NCBI GenBank assembly: GCA_018398765.1
Contig: JAHBMJ010004664.1
Span: 1-58,372, forward strand
DNA: 58,372 bases
Direction of reading: 5' to 3'
Origin: Chromera velia
Taxonomy: Eukaryota; Sar; Chromeraceae
Positions 45,167-58,180 of this stretch are shown here, piece by piece (positions within the stretch are counted from its first letter, which is position 1; each line of letters opens with the position of its first letter). The notes beneath the pieces were generated by a model, which worked only from the letters and a program-made list of their open reading frames with translations, was not told the DNA's origin and did not search any database. A program made the position numbers and the translations under genes.

Positions 45167-48100
45167 TCTGCCTGTTTGTCTGTCTATCTGTGAAGAAGAG
45201 GGAAGGAAACCACATAGTCTGTCTCTGAGTAAAAAAGAGGAGGGAAAGAAATCACATAGTCTGTCTATGCGTGCGTGTCTTATGCCTTGGTTGTTGCGTG
45301 TTCCCATTGAAGTTCCCCCCCCCTCTTTTCTTGCTCAGCTTTCCTTCCTTTCTTTCTTCCTTCCTCACCGCTTCCTTTCATTCTGTGCTGTGCAGCAACC
45401 GACTTTTCTTTCGGTGTTCTGTGATCCCATATCCGTTTTTGTGTCTGCATTTGTGTCGATATGCATCTGTATTTTCGTGCGCCTCTGCATTATCCTTCTC
45501 TGCTCCTTTGCCCTCTTCTCCTTCCTCTCTGCTCTTTGTGCCTGCAAGCAGGAAACGTCGAAGCGAAAAGGCGGGCACAAGAGCTGCTTGTCAAAGCCGT
45601 CCAGTTGATGCCCTGTAAGTAGGCAGGCAGGCAACCTGACAGGTTTTTTTTTTATTTCCCGTCTCTGTTTGCTGATCTCAGTGAACGAAATTATTTGCTT
45701 TTCCTTTTTTCTCCTTCTTTCTGGCTGAGGACAGGGAGGCAACAAAAGGGGCAGGAGGGAAGTCAGAAAGTTGTGTCCTCATTTTCGTTTTGTGATTTTC
45801 TCTTCTCTGCCCCTCGCGCCCTCCCTCCTCTCTTTACGGTCTAGGAATTCCCCTTTTTTTGTAATTCTCGGCGCACACACTTTCAGTGCGCGCGCGCGCG
45901 CGCGTGTGTGTGCGTGTGTGTGTGTGTGTGTAATCCAAGTGGATCCTCGTACACTATTTTTTGTTGCAGCGACAGACCGTCAGAGAGCAGTTGTGGAAGC
46001 CCTGGGGGCCCACCTGCCAAGGCGCCTCCGCGCTCTCCGCGCTGACGTCGGGACCCGGCCCCTTGCATTCGGCAGAAGTCGGCACGAGATGGCGGCGTTC
46101 ATTCGGGAGAACAGAGAGCGCGCACCCAAAAAGAGAAAGTCACGAAGGTCAGACAGACAGGCAGGCAGGCAGGCAGGCCATAGGTCCTTTCTTCTGAGTT
46201 GACGCACGCAAAGACAGGCCCGATTCTTGGCGCGACATTTTTTGTTTGTTTTTCGCTCCGATCCGATGGACACGTGAATCGTGTGCGTCGAATTGTCTGT
46301 CCATACTTACTTGAAGGTATTGACTTTCTGCATTCATGTAGGCATCTATCTGTGCGTGTGCGCGCACGCATGCTTGTTCATGTCAGTCATGTCTGTGTGC
46401 GTGTGTGTGTGTGTGTCTTTGCAGTTACTTGCGGACTTGCCGGGACGCAGAGATCGTCCGTGTGTTTGCGGAGACAGCCGTGAGTTCCGGGCAGAAGTAC
46501 TCGCATGATGAGGTGACAGAGGCCATAGAGAGGGCGGAAGCGAAAGACAGGGCAAGGGACAGAGAACTGAGGCTCCTGAAGGCTGCGGCGTCTCTGAAGA
46601 AGAAGAAGAAGTCCGGAGAGGAGACGGCAGCTGAGCAGGAGGCGAGGGGACGGAAACCGTATGCACCTTTCGACTATGGGTGGGAGCTTCCTGAGGGACA
46701 CGAGGAGGAGCAGGAAGAGGAGATAGAGGTGATAGAGCAGGAGAGGGAGGGGGAGGAAGACAGAGAAGAATCTCAAGAAGAAATGGAGGAAGCAGAAAGT
46801 TCGACGGAGGACTCTCATAACGATGACGGGGCGGAAGAAGAATATGGTACAGAAGAAGCGGCAGAGAAAGAGGAAGAGGAGGATGGCGGGGGAATGGGAT
46901 GGTTGACTGCCTCAAGAAGTGCTCTGCGAGATGAAATGAGTCGGCAGAGGGGGGGGAATGAAGTGTCTGCAGCAGAGACAAAGAACGACAAAGAGGCATC
47001 GACTGGAAAAGGGAAAGTGGAGGTCTGTTTTGTTTCTTTGATCAATGTATGTGTTTTTCTATCCGAGGTTTGCATCTGCTTATCAGTACGTTCCAGCACA
47101 AATGTTCCCGCTATGGAAAGAAGAAAGAAGCACTACTCTACATCTTTTTTTCATTCCACTGTGCTCTTTTTTTCTGACCTCTCTGTGTGAGTGTTCGTTA
47201 CCGATGCAGCTGTCTCCTTCTGAATTATTCTCTGTCTTGCAACTACTGCCGATTCAGTAGGGCTTTTTGCAAGAGCACGCTTTTCATTCCATGTTCTTGC
47301 CTTTCCTTCCCTGTGCATCCTCCTGCTCTCCTTTTCAATCATCATTACTTCTCCCCCCCCCCCCNNNNNNNNNNNGGTCAGTTTCGCACCACTTCCTCTG
47401 AGGCTGCTGCCGCCGCCGCCTCTGCCCAGGCTTCCGCTTCCTCTGAGAGGCTGTCAAATAGGGGGCAGGCTTCCGCTTCCGATTCTGACGAGGAGACGGC
47501 ACAGATTGAGAAGGAACGACAGAGAGCTGCAGAGGGAGAGAGGAAAGTGGCGAAATTCCAACTTGAGGTGAAGAACATGGCCAAGGACGAAATGATCGAA
47601 TTCCTCAGGAAGAACTCCGATTTGGTGCCCGACAAGTCGAAGCTCCTGCAGGACATCGCTGTGGGCCGATTGCAGAGACAACCCAGGCAGGAGCTCGAGA
47701 ACACCTGCATGCTTGTGTACGCACAGAAAGTAGGGGCTGTGCAAAATACAGACATGATGTCCAAAAAGGAGCTTCTGAGGTAGGTCAGTGAGCAGGAGAG
47801 TGAGTGAGTGAGCAGGTGGTTGTTGATCGGTAATTTCGAGCAAGTGGATTCGGCCTCTTCCTTCCTTCCTTCCTTCCTTCCTTCCTCTCTCTCTGTGCAT
47901 CTATCTGCTCTGTGAGTCTGTTCACCACACACAAAAAAGAAAATGAACAAAATTTAAGCCAGGATCGAGACCTCGTTCTCTCTCACACACAGATGACTCG
48001 TCGCTCGTCTGAAGTCACGACAAAGAGGGCGACTGATTCTGTATGGTCCGCTCTTGCGTGTCCGTTCTGCCGTCGGTCTGTACTTGTATGTCTGTCCAGT

Positions 48101-48173
48101 CTTAGCGCAAGTCCAGCTTGTGACTGGCAGTTCTCTACTTCAGTCCTTGGGGGGTGCTTACAGACTCACCTGT

Positions 48174-48205
<32 letters not shown>

Positions 48206-51032
48206 GCAGAGCTCTCCGGACTCAAATCTCTGACGCCGACCGCCTCGAGATGGACGGCCGCACGGTGACGCTGAAGTCTCTCGCCTCTTTACCTGTGGCG
48301 GAGTTGAGAGAAGTCGTGAGGAATTTGGCCTCCCAGAAGCAACAAAAAAAGGTCAGTCACTCAGGTGGAGAGAGAGAGAGAGGAAAAGTGGCAGAAGAGG
48401 TGTTCGTGTGTACGCAAATGTGTCTGTGTGTGTGAGTGAGAGAGAGAGGGAGTCAGGGCGAGAGAGTGATGAGAAAGGACGATAACCAGATTTCTGTTTC
48501 TTCGGCTCTCATTCGGTCACTTTTCCTCCCTGCCTGTGCCTCTTCGCATGCGCCCTTCTGGACTACTCTCTCTTCTCTTATCTCTGTGTCTATCCATCCA
48601 TGCGAGTGTGTGTGTGTGTGTGTGTGTGCAGCTCTCCGAGGAGGACCTGTTGGCACGTCGGCTGGAGGTCTTGCCTGCCTTCATGCAGGAGAAATTCGAG
48701 ATATGGCAGAAGGACGCTTTAGTGGGCTGGTTGAAGGTGAGAGAGAGAGAGAGTTTCTCCTCAGAGGTGAAGTGCATAACGGACACCTGCAGGTAAATCA
48801 CACAGAATACTGATAGATATGAAGGCACACAGAGGCCATCCATATGAAGCAATCTTCCTTCTGTTGGGGGGGGTCCTTCCTTGTGATATCATGCATGCAT
48901 GCACAAATTGAAGGTGGGTGGAAAGAGAGAGCGAGATGTTAGGCTTCTTCAACGCGAGAAGGAAGAAGGCCGAAAGGTGATCGTCGGTCGATAGAGAAAG
49001 AGTCTGATCTCTGTTATTTGTTTTGGTCATATGACCAGACAGAGGAGCGAGCATGAAGGTCGTTCCTTCCTTCCACCCTCTTGCCTTTAGGTCTTTGCTG
49101 CGTCCATCTTGCATCTCGATGTATTCCGCTGTTCCTTTTTTCCCTGAATTCCTCTCTCCGCCTTCGCGTTCTTCTTGTGGCACGGTACCATGACTTCCTG
49201 CGTGCAGGCCAACCAGCGCATTTTCCCGACCGTCTACCAGAAGTACAAGGAGAAGGAGATCAACAAAATGAGCGCAAGAGAACTAGGCGGGAAGGTGCGG
49301 GGATGTCTGGTGGACGCCCTCATGGAGGTTCGTCTTTCTTCTGTATTGCCTCTGTATTGCTTAATTTTATTTTCTTATTCTTCTTCTGTTCTAGAAGGAT
49401 GTCTGGTGGACGCCCTCATGGAGGTTCGTCTTTCTTCTGTATTGCCTCTGTATTGTTTAATTTTATTTTCTTATTCTTCTTCTGTTCTAGAAGGATGTCT
49501 GGTGGACGCCCTCATGGAGGTTCGTCTTTCTTCTGTATTGCCTCTGTATTGTTTAATTTTATTTTCCTATTCTTCTTCTGTTCTAGAAGGATGTCTGGTG
49601 GACGCCCTCATGGAGATGCGGAGGTCTCTCTCTGTTGGTGTCTGTCTGTCTTTGTGTCTTTCTTTCTTTCTTTCTTTCTTTCTTTTCTTTCTTTCTTTTG
49701 CTGTCTGCCGACTTGCCTACTCATCCTAGCATTTCTATCTATCTATCTGTCTGTCTGTCTGTCTGTGTGTGTGTTTGTTCGCGCGTCTGTGCGTTTTCAA
49801 TCTGCTCTCTCTGAGAAAAGACATTCTCTTCGCAGATACTCCGTAGTCGACCGAAAATTCCATCCATAAATCCACTGACTGACTGAACGTGCGCGGAAAG
49901 GAACGGAAAGGAAAGGAATGTGCGGCATTGGGGGCATGCAGTTGGCGCAACTTATTAAGATTGCAGTGGAGGGGGAAAAGAGCCTTTGGACGCGGCCGAA
50001 AAGCACCAGAATGGATGCATGGAAGTTGCCAGACTAGTATTTTTGCTTTAATTCCTCTTACATTTCTCTCGGCACAAATGAATGAATAAGTGAATAAAGG
50101 AATGAAAGATTGAACGAATGAATGCTTGAATTACTTCAGGCGCGGGCAGCAAAGAAGGCGAAGGAGCAGCTTCTGCTTGAACGGCGACAGGAGAGGGAGG
50201 CGGAGACCCGGAGAGCAGTGGAGGAAATCAGGCGGCAAGAAGAGAGGGAAGAGGAGGAAAGAAGGAAAGAGCAGCAGAGAGAAGAAGAAAGGAGGAAAGA
50301 GCAGCAGAGAGAAGAAGAAAGGAGAAGAGAGGCGCAGAGAGAAGAGGAGGAGAGGAAGAGGGAAACCGAGAGGGAAGAACAAGAGAAAATCAAATCAGAA
50401 GAAGAGCGGGAAGCGAAAAAAGACGATGGAGAGTCAAATGAGAACCCCTATGGGTCTTTGACGAAAAAAGATTGTCTCCAGCTTCTCACACTTCTCCACA
50501 AATTTGTTCGTTCAGAGCTCATCTCAATCTCCTCCTCTGTCACTGAAGCGCTTGAACAGAAATATAAAAAAGACCGAGCATCAGAAAAGGAAAAAGGAGC
50601 TGCCCGGATCCCACCAGCACAACCGGGGACTTTAGAGATGCGTCGTGTATTGAAGCGTCTCCGTCTGGAAGAGTTGAGAGGCCTGGTGCGACTTGCCGTC
50701 TCGCGATCGGATCTGGCAGCAGAGACTGGAGAGGGCTTGTCCCGGTCAGACCTTCTGGAAGAACTGCAGGACCCCTCCAACACAGAAGTGCTCTCTCAGG
50801 CAGCACAGGGGGACCCCAAGAGCTTATCTTTCCTCACAGGTGAAGGGGCCCAAGGACGACTACAGCAGCAGTCGGACGCCCACCTGAGGGCAGCCTATGT
50901 GGCAATGTGCAGGTGTGGCAGTCACGTGCATGGGAAGGGAAGAAGGGAGGGGGGGGGGAAGGGAGAAGACCTTCCGATGGATGGCGCGAATTCTGAAAGA
51001 AACACACACACACACACACACACGCGCGCGCA

Positions 51033-51066
<34 letters not shown>

Positions 51067-53543
51067 AGAGGGAGGGACCTCAACATTCACAACTACACCC
51101 GGCCCACCGTAACCCCAAAAAGAGAGAGACAGAGAGAGACACACAGAGAGAGACACACACACACACACAGAGAGAGAGGGAGGGAGGGAGGGAGAGAGAG
51201 GGAGGGACCTCCATATATATACATACAAATGACTTGCTGGGTGTCCTCGCTTCCGCGCTCGTTGGTTCTTCCCACAGCACGTGAACACAGAGAGAGCCGA
51301 GCAAGATCTCCGAGTGGTTTGCCTTGCCTGCCTTGAGGAGAGGGAGACGAAAGCTGTTCCGTTGAATGCATTTTCTCTTTCTGCTATTTTCCCCTCCTTT
51401 TTCGTTTCGTGGTTGTGTTCGTTGCAGCTTCCTAGACCTCTGCCCCCTTTTGCCTCCTGTCCTCCCTGCAGAGTCGCGAGGTCAACGGAAGACTCGCCTG
51501 AGCTCTCATCGGCAGAGGAGGCCGCTCGAGATTTAGAAGAGGACATCATGTCAGGCAGGCAGGCAGGCAGGCAGACAGACAGAAAGGAAAGCAGTGAGGG
51601 AGGGAGACATGAGTGCATACATATAGATATGTGATTGAGGTGGGTGGGAGGGAAAGCGTCAGACAAGACAGCGAGTCATTGACAGACTGGCGCTTGGTCT
51701 CACAGATCGATGGATGCACTAGGTTGCATGCTTTCCCCTGTCTGTCTGTGTTAGGAGAAAGCAAGTGAAGAATCTATGACGACGCTGCATTTTCCCTCTC
51801 GCCCCCCCCCTTTTTTTTTCCCCCGTCTGCTCACTCACTGGCAGTGATCAGAAAGAAGGGTCTTGGTCGATTTCATTTTTCGCTACAAGAAAGAAAGAAA
51901 GAAAGTTTGTGCGTGTCCCTCCCTGCAGGAAAGGCAACGTGGGTGTGGGTCCCTCCATGCGTCCCGACGAGATGTCCCGAAAAGAATTGGAGTCGATGGC
52001 GTTGCTCCTCTCTGTCTACCTCCCCTCCACCGTACCTAGGAACGAGGACGGGTCGATTCTGTACAAGAAGATGAGCACAACCGATCTCAGGTAGATACAT
52101 AGAGAGGGAGAGAGGGAGGGACTGAGGAGGTTCGAACATGAGGAGGAATGCTGAGTGAGTGTGTACTTTGAAGTTCATGCTGAGTGGGTAGGGGGCGACT
52201 CTGATCAACTCACAACAATTTAATGTGACAAGGGACACCCACCTAAACAGACAGACAGACCCCATATGCACGTAAGAGATTTTGTTTGTTCGATCTGCTT
52301 CTTGAGGATTTGTCTATCTGTCTCGCTTTCCTTTGAGAACTTTCAGAGCTGCAATGAGGCAACACAAGAAACCATACGCGAAGGCGCAGAAGGGGAAATT
52401 GTGTTTCCCTCCCACCATTCCTTTCCCTCTTTTTCCCTGCAGAAAAGCTGTGCGTGATGCGCTTGACGAGGCCCTGGTGCAATCTGTGAACGGCATGTCT
52501 CGCGAGGACCTGCTGACTTCCATGGTAGCAGACATGGATAAGTTTTCCTCTTTTCTGGATCCTTCTCTTCGGACTCGAGAGGGACTAGAGGCGAAGGAGA
52601 CCACAGAGTTGCGACACCTGTTGCTTCAATTGATGGCCACTCGCACGGACAGAGAGAGGTCCATGAGGGCATTCGGTCCGGACGGTGCGGTGCAAACGTT
52701 TGCTGCTGGACATGCGGGCGGCGTGGAGTCGAGGCAAGAGAGGGCAAAGGAGGTCTTTATGGACATGCAAACACGAGAACACCCAAACTTGGTGTGTAGG
52801 AGAATATGGGCGTAGTATGTATGTGCGATTGCGTGCAGTCACTCCCTCAAGCATACAGTCATTCAATGGATATTGGGAGACACTTTTATCTTCCCTCGCG
52901 TATCTTTTCTTTTCTTGTTCTTTCTGTCTGTCCATTCTGATGCCGACTCCTTTTTCTTCCTTCACCTTTTTTCCTCCTTTCTCTATCTTCTCTCTTCTCC
53001 TCCGACATTGCCTCTTTGATTTGAGGAAACAGTCTCCCTTGAGCTCTGATGCGTCCTTCTGATGGGATGAGGTGGGAATGCGGTGGCGAATCCCTCTTGA
53101 TTCCTTCCCCCTTCCTTCCGCGTGCGTGTGTGTGTGTGTGTGTGTGTGCAGGTTGGAGAGTTGAAGCTGAGGGCTGAGGAGGCAGAGCCTGACGAGTCTG
53201 CTGAGACCTTTGCCGGAGAAGAAGAGGAGACGGAGGCTCTCCTGAGGGAGAGGTGGGGCGAGACCATGTTGCCAGTTCAGGAGATGATCTACAAAAAAGT
53301 TTTGGAAAAAGATGATGAGGTCAGCCTACCACCATTAAAGGAAAGGTTCATACTGGTGTCAAGGCAACCCACCTAGAGAGAACGCACCAGACAGAGTGAC
53401 CGAGTGGAGCACTCACTCCATTGCAATCCATTCAGAGATAGAATAACAGCACATGGACAGCCCCTTTCTTCCTTCCGCACAGACACAGCTGTCCGTCCCC
53501 ACTTCCCTTTCTGCGATCCTCGGTGAGGCCATCTGCCTTTCTT

Positions 53544-53574
<31 letters not shown>

Positions 53575-56500
53575 TTTCTCTCTCTTTGAGTGTCCGTCTC
53601 ACTGCGTATGTCTTTTGTCAGCTGCATGCAATTGCTTTCCATCAGTGCATGTGAGTGTGGAAGTAAAAAGATTCCTCCTCCTAATTTCTGCAGGAAGGGT
53701 CAGAGTACGCAATCGCGGACCTGGGACATTCCGAGCTAGTGGACCTGGTAGTTGCCCACAGGGACCACCTGCAGGACGCACAGGTGAAGGTGTCACAAGA
53801 AGCCCTGGCGGGGGAGTCGATGGAGAGTTTGAGGGAAATGGGGGCTGTGGGGCTGATGAGGGCTGCAGACAAGAGCACACGGGAACCTGTGATGGAGACC
53901 TTGAGTGACGCCATGCACTCTCTTGGGCCGTCTCTTTTCCTCGCACAGGTGGGTGGCGCGAGGGTTCGGGGATTTGCGTTGCATGCACAACAGTTTTGCC
54001 CTCATTGGTGCAGCTTTCGTTGATTAGAAGCGTCCTTCTCTTCCTGTGGCTGGGCCCGGTGCTGTCTGTCTGGTGTTTGCATGCTTCTGGTGCAGCTGTT
54101 CTTGTGTACGTGCAGTTGGATTCTGTGTCTGCGCATTTGTTTCTCTTCCCTCCCTGTCTCCTTCTGCAGACGGGGCTGACCTCCGAGATGAAAAGCCGCT
54201 TGCCCTGGAAACTCTCTCCGTTCCCCTCATCAGAAGAGAGACGGAAGAACAAATTCGCAGAAGCAGAGCTGAGCCAGGAGGACACAGAGAACTGCGAGGC
54301 CCTGCTGTCGATTCTGAGGACTTTCTCCCTTCCCCGTCTCTCCTCCATCCACTCTCTGTTGATCGAGGCCACTCAGCGCGAGTTGAGAGCCTATGAGGAA
54401 CTTCACACCAGGGAGGCAGCTGCGAACGAGGCGGCAGAGAATCCCACTCATGACACCTTCAGTGCCAGTGTAGGCCGACCAGACAAAAAGAGCCCCCCCA
54501 AGGACCCAGCCTTGGAGGAGTTAGAGAAGTTGTACGAGAGGCGGGTGCCTCAGAATGCGGCGCCTGCGTGGGCATCGAGAGACAAGAGGAAGAGGGCGAA
54601 AGTGGAGACGCCGCCTCCGATTACAGAGGAGGAGCGGGAGTCTTTGATGAGAATATTGGAGAGAGAAGACGAAGCGACGGCCTATGAAAGTCAGGTAGAG
54701 GATGGATCTCAACACCTTGTGGCAGAGAGCATAGAGGGCGGAGAGGAGAGAGGACAGAAGGGGGAGGAAAATCGAACGGCGGCTGTTGAGCCGAAAGAGC
54801 GAGAAGAGAAAGAGACTGGAGAGGAAGGAGAGGAAAGAAGAGAGAATAAAAATGAAAGCAGCTCATCGGTCCTTTCTGATCTGGGTGTAAACCGTGAGGG
54901 AGCCGAAGAGGCCCTCACCCAGTTGTGTGGGGGTGATCTGAGTGTCCTCTCCAACGCCGCCGCGTCTCTTTTCGAGAAGGAGGAGGAGGAAGAGGAAGAG
55001 GAAGGCGTAGAGGGAGAAAAGGAAATGTCTGAAGACAGAGAGGATCTGCAAACTGATATGGACGGGGAGGTTGCAGCAGATGACGTGAGTACTTTTTCTT
55101 CGGTATTGTCCGGACTTTCTGATGAGGAGATCGGCCTTCTGCTTCTTGAACTTTCAGAAGGAAGGGACCCTTCAGAGTTCGCTCTGTCAGAAGAGGAAGA
55201 GAAATCCCTTCAGGAAGCGTTGCAAGCAGAGGAGGCAGGGGAGTTGGACGTGAGGGGATTGGGCATGGAAAATTCTGGGGAGGCAATTTCTGAGTCTGAG
55301 TCTGTGTCTGTAGAGGAAACGGACAGAAGTGTGGAAGGAGAAGAAGCTGAAGTGGAGGAGGTAGGGAAAGAAGAGGATGAGGAGGGCATGCAGACAGAAG
55401 TTCAATTGACAGAAGAGGCAGAACAGGAAGAGGGAGAGGAAGCAGGAGACATGGAAGAACATCTCCTCGTCTTGTCTGACAGGGAAGCAGAGGAGCGTCT
55501 TCTTGCGGCTGAGAGGGAGGAAATGGGTGAGGACGAGACAGAGATTGTAGAGGGATTCGAGGAAGAGACGGCACCAGTAGAGTCTGGAACTGTTGGAATC
55601 CAGATTGAAGGAGGAGAAGAGGAAGAAGAAGATTCAGCCGAAGGGGAATGTTGGTGGACGGACGGAGAGGAACAGGAGGCACAGACACAGGTTGAGGAGG
55701 AAGAAGAGGAAGAGTATGAATTCAACGAAGACGATTTTGAGACTGTAGAAGAGGCGGAAATGATGGCAGAACAAGAACGACGACATACTGCCAGTTGGGA
55801 GTATGAGACAGATGGTCGTGAGAGTGCAGAGGAAGAAGATGCAGAGGGAGACGGGGAGACGGAAGGAGAGATAGAAGACAAGTGGGCGAGTGCGTGGAGA
55901 GATCTAAAGACTGCCGAATCACCCACAGATGAGGTGGATGAAGAGTCTTTGATTGCCTCTCATCCGGCTGCCATCGAGTGGTTGTCTCTCGGTCTGTCTC
56001 CTTCGTCCGTGGCTTCTGTTCTGTCCCTCGTGGGCAGTCAGAGTGTGCCTACAGACGTCCAGAGACTAGCGGTGCCTTTGCTTCTCTCGGGAGGGAAGGG
56101 AAACAGCCTGGAAGAGAGAGAGGGAGAGACGGGAAGAGAAGGAGGAGGGCAGGGACTTGCCTTTGCAGCCCAGACAGGGTCCGGCAAGACTTTCGCCTTC
56201 CTCCTTCCTCTCTTCCAGACACTCAGAGAAGAGGTCAGGCAGGCAGATCGACCTTTTCTCCCTGATCCTGCAGGTTGCACCTGGCTGGTTTCAATCGTCA
56301 GAGGTACCCTGCATTCATAGAGAGACAGGCCCTGAACAGAGAAGGCAAAAGCTGTCTATTTCGGTTTTTCACCCTCTCTCTCTTTTCTTTTCCGCAAACA
56401 TGCAACGATTTCCCCTCATACAGGTGCGCGAAGAGAGATGCCTGCCAGCACACGACTAGTCATTTTTTTGGTTCTCGTCCCTCATCGGAGCTGCCCGTTT

Positions 56501-57131
56501 TCCCGTTTGTCTGTTAAGTTAATTCTTCCATCTGCTTGCAGGAAAAGAAGAGCGGCTTCCTGAGACGTCCACGACACCCCCGAATGATTGTTCTTGCCCC
56601 CACACGGGAACTTGCACAACAGGTAGGGACGTGACGTGGGGGGCTCTCTCTTGACAGACAGCAGAAAGAAGTGATCCTTTCTTTATCACCACCTTTCACT
56701 CTCTTCATGCACTTTCTATGCATGTGTATGTCTGTATATGTGTGCATATGTGAGCGTGGCTCTGCGTACGTCTGCGGTTGTCTACTGTCTCCTTCCTCCT
56801 TTTTCTTTTTCCTCCTGATGTCAGAATTCATCGACTTCTCTCGATCGTCTCTGCATTTCTTTTCTTCTTCCGTCTTCTTTTTGTCAAGTAGTTGAATGAA
56901 GGGTTGTTTGGTGCTCTTTCTTTCTGTCCTACATCCCTCGCTGTGGGCTCTCCTTTCTTTCTCCTGTTTGCACCTTGCTTCTCTTTCTCTTGGACCTCTC
57001 TCTCTGCATGGGGGCAGGTCTTTGAAGTCGCGAAAGCGCTTTGCAAGGGGCCGCTTAAGGTTCGTCGTTTGTTTCATTATTCGTCCGTGGGTTTGTAAAT
57101 TCGTTGTTTTGCAAGGAAGTGAACGCGCTCT

Positions 57132-57171
<40 letters not shown>

Positions 57172-58143
57172 TGCGTGCGTGCGTGTGTGCGTGTGCGCAA
57201 TGTTTTCATAATTTCGCCTACAATTGACTCATTGATTGTGCACCAGCTTCCTCTCCTTGGACCTCCCACACCTCTATGGAAGCACGACAAGATCGATCAG
57301 AAATAGAGTCAACCAATCTCCTTTGTAAGTGTCCTCCCTCCCTCCGCTTTTCTTTCTGTTTGCTGTCTGTCCCTTTGCATGCATGCCGTGACGTGACGTG
57401 ACGTGACGTGTGCAGCTCTCCTGTGCGTCCCTGATTGGGGGTGACGACATCGGGAAGCAAAGGAAGGAACTGCAGAGACAGGTCGACGTGGTCGTGGGGA
57501 CACCCTCTAGGGTTCTCCTGCACTGGATGAAGGTCAGTCAGTCAGTCAGTCAGGCTGCATTCAATTTTCTTGGTGGCTGGGTGGGGGGGCCGTCTCTGTC
57601 GCTGCATGGGTGTCTCTTCTGAGAGGAGGATAGAAAGAAAATCTTTGCGACAAAGTGAGGGGGTAGTTCCATTTTTCAACTCGCTTTTGGTCTTTTCGGG
57701 GCAGCCGCAGAAGACATATCCAAGGGGATCTCGTTCTGTTCTGCTGTTCTGTGGATGAACGGAGTGAAGAGGGTCGCAGTGGTGCATTCGAGGCTTCTCC
57801 CCGGCATTTTTCTTCACTCACAATCATCATCTTCCTCTCTTCCTTCTGTCGTGTTTGGCTGGCGACTGCTTACAGGGGAACATGGCGATGGGATCTGTGC
57901 GGAGTCTGGTGGTTGATGAGGTGGACACAATGATGCTGCAGGTGGGTAGGGGTGTGTGTGGTGTGGACGGTCGTGCGGATCTGGATATTTTTGTGGATAT
58001 GTCCAAAAATATCCACAAACATCCAAAAGCATCCAAGCGTATGTGTGGACGGTCGTGCGGAACGGTCAATTGCGGTTTCTTCGATCGAGTCTCTTTCTTT
58101 CTGTCGGCTTCTTTGCGCATCCCTTTCGTTCTTTCTGTGTGTT

Positions 58144-58180
<37 letters not shown>

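Noticed and set aside
44884-45608. Cys/Val-rich and Thr/His-rich frames
   Set aside because: They are translations of a TG/TGTC microsatellite inside an intron of the giant gene.
46346-46999. 217-aa minus ORF rich in Pro/Ser/Leu
   Set aside because: It is the antisense of the acidic exon 7 of the giant gene; the plus frame has matching splice phases on both sides.
54915-55926. Long minus frames opposite the acidic helicase exon
   Set aside because: Glu-rich codons (GAG/GAA) produce open antisense frames rich in Leu/Ser/Pro; the plus frame carries the helicase motifs.
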